The position numbers and the translations under genes are program-made. Source: Rhizoctonia solani (taxonomy: Eukaryota > Basidiomycota > Agaricomycetes > Cantharellales > Ceratobasidiaceae). From it: a DNA stretch of 64,000 nucleotides. This document shows positions 57,645 through 64,000 of this stretch, in pieces. Every line of letters begins with the position of its first letter. Positions within the stretch are counted from its first letter, which is position 1. Under the pieces are notes generated by a model. It had not been told where the DNA came from. It worked only from the letters and a program-made list of their open reading frames with translations, and did not search any database. The stretch lies in contig NC_057378.1 in NCBI RefSeq assembly GCF_016906535.1, positions 1,736,001-1,800,000 of the forward strand. The letters are read 5' to 3'.

Positions 57645-60600
57645 TCAAGCTCCAACTGCATCAGGGTACTCTTTATGGAACTCTTCTTTTGCTTCCTTGG
57701 CATTGGCCACATTATCAATTGGCTCCCAGGAATTGCTCCCTTTGTCATATCCTTTCCACTTAATCAGATACCAGAGTTTCCTTGTTTTACCACGTCCTTT
57801 CCATTTACTATCCAAAATTTTTTCAACCTCATATTCCTCCTCTCCTTCTTCTGTGACAATGGGTGCAGGTTGGGGAGGGTTGCGTCCATGAGGGTCAGGA
57901 TGAAATTTAGTAAGAAGATTGATATGGAATACAGGATGTATGCGCATAGTGTGGGGTAATTGAAGTTTGTATGCGTGTGATCCTATTCTTTCAATTACTA
58001 AGTAGGGTCCTAATTTTTTGTGGCTGAGTTTCATTGAGGGTCTGACTGTGGATATATTTTGATGACTCAGCCAGGCCTTGTCCCCTACTTGGATTTCATC
58101 TTTGTCCTTATGTCTTTGATCATAAAAGTACTTCATTCTTTCTTGGGATAAGGATAGAGCTGCTTTGACTTCATTGTATCCTTTTTCCAGAAATTCTGCA
58201 TGTTTGTCTGCGTTTGGAACTACCTTGTCTGATTTTTGACCAACTGAAAATCTTGGATTATAGCCATAACAAATTTGGAAGGGGGATTTGCCTGTAGAAG
58301 TTTGCTTTAAATTGTTTAGGGCAAATTCAGCCAATGGTAGTAATGCTACCCAATCTGATTGGCAATGATTCCCAAACATACGTATAAAGATCTTGGCTTC
58401 TCTTTGTATGCGTTCAGTCTGTCCATCTGTCTGGGGATGATACGCCGTGGAATATGTTGGCTTAATGTCCAGCCTTTTATAGAGATGACAAATGAATTTG
58501 GCGTTGAATGTGGGACCTCTATCTGAGACTGTGCTTTTGGGGAGGCCATGTAGCTTCCATACGTATGTGACAAATAGGTTGGCAATGTCAATGGCGGACA
58601 ACGTGGATTGGGTGGGAATGAAGTGGACCATTTTTGAGAATCAATCAATCACTGTCAGGATAGCATCAAAACCTTCTGAAACTGGTAGTCCCACAATCAT
58701 ATCATAAGCAATGTCTTCCCAGGGGCGTTCAGGAATTTGCAATGGTTTTAACAGGCCTACAGGTAATTGATTTGTTGGCTTGGACCTGATGCAGGTTTTG
58801 CAGTGGCTGACATAAGAATTGACAAACTTTTTCAGCGATGGCCAGTAGTAACTCCTGGAAACAAGTTCTAATGTCCTGGCTTGTCCTGGGTGCCCTGCCA
58901 CTAAAGCATCATGCCTAGATTCTAAGATAAGGTTCCTAATAGTATTGTCTTTAGGTACAAAGATTTTTCCTTGATACCATAGTAATCCTTCTCTTAATTT
59001 GCAATCCAAGACCTTTTCCTTGTTCTGGAGTTTGAGCAGAATTTCCTTTAGACAATCATCCTTGTAAATGGCTTTGCCAATTAAATCATTGATTTCCTGA
59101 TCCGGAGTGATTGATGCAATGAAAAGTTCCGGTTTCAGGAGAACTTGGTTCTCTACCCCCCCTTCAAGGGGTACTAAATCATAGCGTCAAGAAAGGATAT
59201 CTGCCTTTTTATTCTGTGCCCCAGGCCTGTAGATAATCTGGAAATTGTAGTCTACTAAGAAATTTGCCCATCAAATTTGACATTTGTTCAGGGATTGAGA
59301 CGTGGAAAAATACTCCAAGTTCTTGTGATCCGTTAGAACTTGAACTGGTAATTCTGATCCTTCTAACAAGTGGCGCCATTCTTTAAATGCCCTAATGACT
59401 GCTAACAGTTCTTTGTCAAAAATATTGTAGTTCTTTTCAGCAGGGGACAGGGATTTCAATAAGTAAGCTACAGGGGCCAGTTTCCCTTCAGGATTGCGTT
59501 GGGATAATATGGCTCCTGTTGCATAATCTGATGCGTTGCATTCTACATAGAACTGTCTTGTGGTATCAGGTTGCAAAAGCAAGGGTGCCAAAGTAAGACA
59601 TTTTTTAAGACCATCAAATGATTGTTGTTCCGCGTGTTCCCATTTCCAAGGACTATCTTTCTTGAGCAAGTTGTACAAGGGTTGTGCCATATTGCCAAAG
59701 TTGGGGATGAATTGTCTATAGAAGTTCACAAATCCTAAGAATTCCTGGATATTTTTGACATTCTTAGGTGTTGACCAATTCAATGCATCCGTGACTTTAG
59801 ATTGATCAACTTCTATGCCAAATTCGGATATAATAAACCCTAAATAATCGATTTTCTTGACGTGGAAATGGCATTTTTTGATATTGCAGAAGAGATTGTT
59901 GTCCTGTAATCTCCTGAGTACTTCTCGCACGTGGGCTTTGTGATCTTTTTCATTTAGGGAGAATACTAGGATGTCATCCAGATAGATAATAACATATACG
60001 TCCAGAAGGTCCCTGAATATCTTGTTCATCATGTCCTGGAAAGCTGCCGGTGCATTTGTCAACCCAAAAGGCATAACCAAGTATTCAAACAGTCCATATT
60101 TGGTTTTGAAGGCTGTTTTCCATTCATTGCCTTCCTTAATTTGGACTAAGTTGTATCCGGCCTTGAGATCAAATTTACTAAAAATCCTTGCACCTTGTAG
60201 TTTCTCAATCAGGTTTTGTGGCAATGGTAGAGGATATACATTCTTCTTGGTCATGCTATTTAGGCGTCAATAATCCACACACATGCGTAGTTTCCCATTC
60301 TTCTTTTTGACAAATAGAATTGGGGAAGCCATAGAAGATTTGGAGGGGCAAATCAGGCCGGCCTTAAGTTGTTTCTCTATGGTCTCTTTTAGTTCTGCAT
60401 CTTCCCTTGGGCCCAGACTATATATGGGTCCATGCCGGGGTTTTGTGTCAGGAAGCAACTCAATAGAAATGTCATAAGGACGGTGGGGCAGCAATTTGGA
60501 TGATTCTTCCTCAGAGAAGACCTTGGAAAATTCTTGATAAGGAAGTGGCATTTCTTCTACTGCCTTGAGTTCTAAGACAGCAGGTACAGACAGACAATTA

Positions 60601-61063
60601 TTGGAACAATATAACGAGTTGAAAACAAGTGTATGTTTTTCCCATGATATTTGGGGATTATGCTTTTTCAACCATGACATCCCTAAAACTAATTGATGGT
60701 TGCCAATATTGGAAATATGGCACTCTAGTTCTTTGGTGTGGTTGCCAATGGTACATTTAAACCAAGTAAAATGAGTGATTTGGCCAGAATCAATTTCTTG
60801 GCCATCAATAACGCATAGTTTTTGGGAATTGGATGTATATAGGTTGGAAGTCGATAGGTTTCTACTAAAAGAGGGTGGATGAAGCAAGAAGTTGCTCCCA
60901 AGTCAATCATGGCTTTTCCTTGAAAAGGTTTAGCCAAAAAACTTGATTTTTTGGATTTAGGAGTTTTGCACGGATTTGCAGAGAATGACGCATATATTTG
61001 AGATGTATTACATAAGGAAAGTATTTCGAAATTGTTATTCTCATAATGCAAATCTGCAAGCAT
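57645..61063 (-). pseudogene. pol polyprotein of the first Gypsy element
   Basis: Segments in order: aspartic protease (AMIDLGATSCFI) from 61063; frame slip near 60850; RT with CVDY, MPFGLTNAPAAFQDMMN and the YLDD box; RNase H (NASDYATGAIL, TDHKNLEYF); integrase with the HHCC finger (HDALVAGHPGQ, then HCKTC), and the DDE residues in DMIVGLP, VSDRGPTFNAKF and PQTDGQTERIQRE; chromodomain (EYEVEKILDSK, LIKWKGYDKGSNSWEP). TGA stops occur at 60267..60269, 59271..59273, 59187..59189 and 58641..58643, all where the family has Arg. Confidence 0.85.
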
Positions 61064-61083
61064 ACAGCCAAGTGCCTTACTCC

Positions 61084-62655
61084 TTAGTCAGCCTTGGCTT
61101 TTCCTTTTCCCAACTCCTCCTCATCAGAAACAACTTCAATCTGATTTTCTTCTTTAGGCCTTTCCCAAGACCATTCAACATTAGCCACATGTCCAGACAT
61201 GGGCTTGGAGGGACAATTGCGTGCAAAATGACCTTTTCCGCCGCATACATGGCATGTAAGGTTTGAAAATCCTCTTCCATCCAAATCCATGGGGCCTGGT
61301 CCCTTAGAGTTTGAAGCCAGAACAGGAGTGGGAGCAATAATGGGCTTAACTGGGGCGGCTGCAGCGGGGCGTTCATCCTTTTTAAGGGAGGGGAATGGAA
61401 TCATTGTGTCTTTAGATTCTCCATTCCACCTAACATTTGGCATGTTGCCCAAAGTAGTGCGCACAATTGAAGTAATGGCGCCTTTCTTGGCGCAACAAGT
61501 GGTAGGATCAATCATATATACATTATCTCCAACATTAAGACAAGTACAAGTGGGAGTGGGGTTGGAAGTGGGGGCAGCAGAGGAAGGGTTACAAATAGTG
61601 GAGACCAATGGATTGGACAGACGAGTGGATTCAATATGATTTGCAATCTCCTCTGCCTTATCATAAACTTGCTGAGCTGTGGCGCAACGCCATTGGAACA
61701 TGGTGGAGAGCATGATGTCCTTGATGTCATTTTTAAGGCCATTGTAATACCTTTCACGCAAGGTTTTGTCACTGTAACCCAAGGACACTGAGTATTGTTG
61801 GAATTCACAAGTATATTCTTGGACCAAAGCCTTCTGCCGCAAGTTGTTCCATTTTTGGCAATATTTCTCATTGCGGTTAGTGTCCACATAATGTTTGGTA
61901 AATTCGGCCCAAAACGTATCAATATCTTCTAGAAGAGGAACTGCTTCTCCCCTGAACACCTTCCTTTCCTTATATGGACAAACCCAGTCCTCAGCAGCTC
62001 CTTCAAAATATGATGTAACCCACAGAATTTTTTCTTTGTGGGATTGGTTGGCCCCCTTTGCCCTTATGTAAGCTTGACAGGCAATAATGAAATTGAGGGC
62101 GTCTTCTTTTTTGCCGCTGAACTTATTGGGTTTGGCAAATTTTAAATCAGAGTTGGAAGACATTACAGCAGATGGAGGATTGTGGGAGGTGGTGGCTGTG
62201 CCAGTGCCAGCAGGAGGAGGTGGTGGAGGTGGGGCTGTAGGACAAGTAATGGATATATGAAGTAACTGATCTTGCACAGCCTGGATGGATGCGGCAGCCC
62301 CTTGGATCTGATTAGAATAAAAAAGGTGTTGATTGCGTGACTGCTTGCAATGTTCTTCTAATTCAGCCCTCATTAGAGCTAATTGGTCCCCTTGTGCCTC
62401 ATAAGCTCCTTGTAGTTGCAAGAATTCTTTTTTTAATATAATCATATTCTGTGCAACCATATCAAGAAGTTTGCAATCTGACATTTGATTGAAAGACATA
62501 GGAGAATATACATTGGGCAGTACAGCCGCAGGGGCAGGAGTATGAGTACATGAAGAAGGGGCAGACCACCCCAATTGGATTTGGGAAGAGGTCAGACTAG
62601 TCTCTCCCATTGCGCCCAAACCAGGTGTTGTCATAGGATACTGCAAAAAACTCAT
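61084..62655 (-). CDS. gag-like protein of the first Gypsy element
   Basis: 523 residues without interruption. N-terminal coiled region (KEFLQLQGAYEAQGDQLALM), a proline run (PPPPPPP), a retrotransposon gag domain (NKFSGKKEDALNFIIACQAY, WVTSYFEGAAEDWV, YSDKTLRERYYNGLKNDI) and a CCHC zinc knuckle (CHVCGGKGHFARNC). Forms the particle that packages element RNA. It is the only long intact frame of the element. Confidence 0.85.
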   Translation of the reverse strand: MSFLQYPMTTPGLGAMGETSLTSSQIQLGWSAPSSCTHTPAPAAVLPNVYSPMSFNQMSDCKLLDMVAQNMIILKKEFLQLQGAYEAQGDQLALMRAELEEHCKQSRNQHLFYSNQIQGAAASIQAVQDQLLHISITCPTAPPPPPPPAGTGTATTSHNPPSAVMSSNSDLKFAKPNKFSGKKEDALNFIIACQAYIRAKGANQSHKEKILWVTSYFEGAAEDWVCPYKERKVFRGEAVPLLEDIDTFWAEFTKHYVDTNRNEKYCQKWNNLRQKALVQEYTCEFQQYSVSLGYSDKTLRERYYNGLKNDIKDIMLSTMFQWRCATAQQVYDKAEEIANHIESTRLSNPLVSTICNPSSAAPTSNPTPTCTCLNVGDNVYMIDPTTCCAKKGAITSIVRTTLGNMPNVRWNGESKDTMIPFPSLKKDERPAAAAPVKPIIAPTPVLASNSKGPGPMDLDGRGFSNLTCHVCGGKGHFARNCPSKPMSGHVANVEWSWERPKEENQIEVVSDEEELGKGKAKAD

Positions 62656-63091
62656 ATTCTTTGTAGTGGTGGATTTGCCCTTTTCTGTCTTGGGTGATAT
62701 CCTGGATGGAGCAGTGGAAATTATCTAACTCTAGCTCTTTTTCCACCAATAGTTGATCTTTTTCCTCAATGCGCCTTTCTTGCTCTTCAATTGTGAGAGC
62801 TAGATCTCAATTATGGGACTTGAGATTGGCTATGAGGTTTCTTTGTTCTTGGAGATCTGCCTTGTATATGTTATTGAGGCACTTGGCAAAGGACTTGTGG
62901 TGTTTAATATGGGCTATTGTTTGTACTAGCCCTGGTTCCTTGATACAAGCAATGTTTTCTTCAAGATTGTTAATGCAACCGACTAGTACGTGATTGATGT
63001 TGTTGATGGTTTTTTCAAGGTAGAGATAGCGGGTGACAATGGAATAGGGCCAAAAGATGGCAAAAAGGATGAGGTCTAGAAAATCAAACAC
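62656..63091 (-). pseudogene. upstream coiled-coil open frame of the first Gypsy element
   Basis: Frame from 63091 begins with a hydrophobic stretch and a helical region, is interrupted by TGA at 62807..62809, and continues with EEQERRIEEKDQLLVEKELE in the same frame before overlapping the gag start in another frame. It is either an extra N-terminal ORF or a former part of gag. Confidence 0.5.
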
Positions 63092-63117
63092 TAGGATGCG
63101 TTCCTGATATAAATTGG

Positions 63118-63689
63118 TGTCCTAGACGTCCTTGAGGGGCGTCGAGGCAGCGGGCGCTTGTGGCCGTATAGACTGAGTAAGAAACCGCTTAAGGCGGTGG
63201 GGGTGCTACCTACGACGACGAAGTACCTAACTACGATGACCACGCGCTGTAAGGCGGTGGCGAGCTACGTATGTACAGTGAGTCCGACGCTTAAGGCGTG
63301 TATCTAAGTGTTTTGCTGGCTGTAAGGCCTCATACAGTAAGGGGAGTGCGACAAGAGGTAATTGACCTGGGTGTTACCATGGTCGGTTGGCCTCCTTATA
63401 TATTACAGAGGTAAGCTATTTACAAATACAACATATCAAATACCGTATCAAATAAGAACCCCGCTCCGCAGTCGGTCTTACTCATGCATACGTGTCACTG
63501 ACGTGTCATTGATGACGTCATAGGTGGAGGTGGCTACGTATGCTGATTAAGCGCGGATGGGGACGTGGCTCGGCGCTTATTGTATGATATAAGCGCCGAA
63601 GTCACGTGACTAGAAATGTCGTCCGTTCAAGTTCGTTTAAATTCGAGAAAATGGGAATAAATTCCCTGGTATCAATTGTGTCTACGACA
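63118..63689 (-). repeat. 3' LTR of a second Gypsy element
   Basis: 572 bp, plus-strand ends TGTCCTAGAC and TCTACGACA. It contains repeated AAGGCGGTGG/AAGGCG motifs. A polypurine tract follows on the element's 5' side (minus strand AGAGGGGGGGCAG at 63690-63702). No sequence similarity to the first LTR is seen. Confidence 0.7.
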
Positions 63690-64000
63690 CTGCCCCCCCT
63701 CTAAGGGCCTTGGCAGCGCCGAGGGCCTTCTTTTTCATATCTTTCTCGTATTTTTCTAAAATTTTTTCCGCATTTTTCAAGTTTTCCCGAGGTTCCCATG
63801 TGTTTTCCTTGGACCCGTATCCCTTCCATTTGACTCGGAAGAACCATTTCCCATCCCTTTCTTTGGCATCGGTGATTCCCTCGACCTCGTATTCCTCTTC
63901 TCCGTCTATGGTGACTGGCGGCGGGCGGTTCTCAAACGCCCGTTTTTTGTCCCTTTTGACTTTAGACAGGAGTCCTACATAAAAGACATTGTGGATCCTC
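63682..64000 (-). CDS. integrase C-terminus and chromodomain of the second Gypsy element (partial)
   Basis: The minus frame enters from the right edge with HNVFYVGLLSKVK (the integrase tail), then EEEYEVEGITDAKERDGKWF and VKWKGYGSKENTWEPRENL, a clear chromodomain, and stops with a TAG inside the start of the LTR. Chromodomains of this class direct integration to heterochromatin. The rest of the element lies beyond the window; no break is seen in this part. Confidence 0.8.
   Translation of the reverse strand, partial: RIHNVFYVGLLSKVKRDKKRAFENRPPPVTIDGEEEYEVEGITDAKERDGKWFFRVKWKGYGSKENTWEPRENLKNAEKILEKYEKDMKKKALGAAKALRGGAVS

Larger units (their letters stand above)
57186..63117 (-). mobile_element. 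Ty3/Gypsy chromodomain retrotransposon, 5' end lost
   Basis: Minus-strand order is gag, protease, reverse transcriptase, RNase H, integrase, chromodomain, polypurine tract, 3' LTR. The 3' LTR is 57186..57633; no matching 5' LTR exists in the window because another Gypsy LTR starts at 63118. It inserted into the Plavaka transposase. The coding part carries five TGA codons at Arg positions plus at least one frame slip, so it cannot move on its own. Confidence 0.85.

Noticed and set aside
62700..63117. 5' LTR of the first Gypsy element
   Set aside because: No stretch resembling 57186..57633 occurs here; coding-like sequence runs up to the LTR of the second element.

Overview
The window looks like nuclear DNA of a basidiomycete, most likely an Agaricomycete of the Rhizoctonia/Ceratobasidium kind. 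The genes are dense in 45-65 nt introns, the mobile elements are Plavaka, chromodomain Ty3/Gypsy and LINE types, and the plant-wall and sugar-binding families (pectin lyases, jacalin-like lectins) are tandemly expanded. Species is an inference from these features; no marker gene is present. All gene models were built by hand from splice sites, reading phase and comparison of paralogues inside the window.

Layout. 1-6.2 kb: mostly gene-poor, with one weakly supported two-helix membrane protein and a decayed MITE-like element. 6.2-10.5 kb: three tandem B12D/NDUFA4-like small membrane proteins with identical exon phases. 11.8-16.4 kb: two tandem two-domain jacalin-like lectin genes; the first has a premature stop, the second is intact and has a MITE in its upstream region. 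17.9-22.9 kb: a large coiled-coil plus proline/serine-rich protein with three single-base frame breaks. 24.2-33.8 kb: pectin lyases on the minus strand: an intact 18-exon copy, a scrambled pseudogene joined to a duplicated 3' end of the coiled-coil gene (itself carrying a 431-bp insertion element), a LINE 3' remnant, and a second full copy whose first intron has lost its GT donor. 36-37.8 kb: a decayed gene. 37.9-41.5 kb: EMC1, subunit 1 of the ER membrane protein complex, with one in-frame TGA near the N-terminus. 49.4-51.2 kb: a SNF2 ATPase pseudogene. 51.7-64 kb: a mobile-element cluster with a DUF6532-like gene divergent from a Plavaka transposase, the latter cut by a Ty3/Gypsy element whose 5' end is in turn cut off by a second Gypsy element.

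The most unusual object lies at 43.1-49.0 kb on the minus strand. A TKL-like protein kinase gene has its start codon to the right of a perfectly regular array of 67-bp units. On the gene's strand every unit is a 64-nt intron-like sequence (starting GTGAGT, ending in AG) followed by a hypervariable triplet. The first exon, the 64 triplets and the downstream exons are all in phase 0, so the gene can be read as 75 exons, 64 of them a single codon, giving a 397-residue kinase with a 65-residue N-terminal segment assembled one codon at a time. This is a model from sequence alone; long-read cDNA would decide it. A plain minisatellite lying inside one large intron is the main alternative.

Many nearby genes and elements carry nonsense codons that look like C-to-T changes (CGA to TGA, CAA to TAA, CAG to TAG), while the kinase frame between them is intact.
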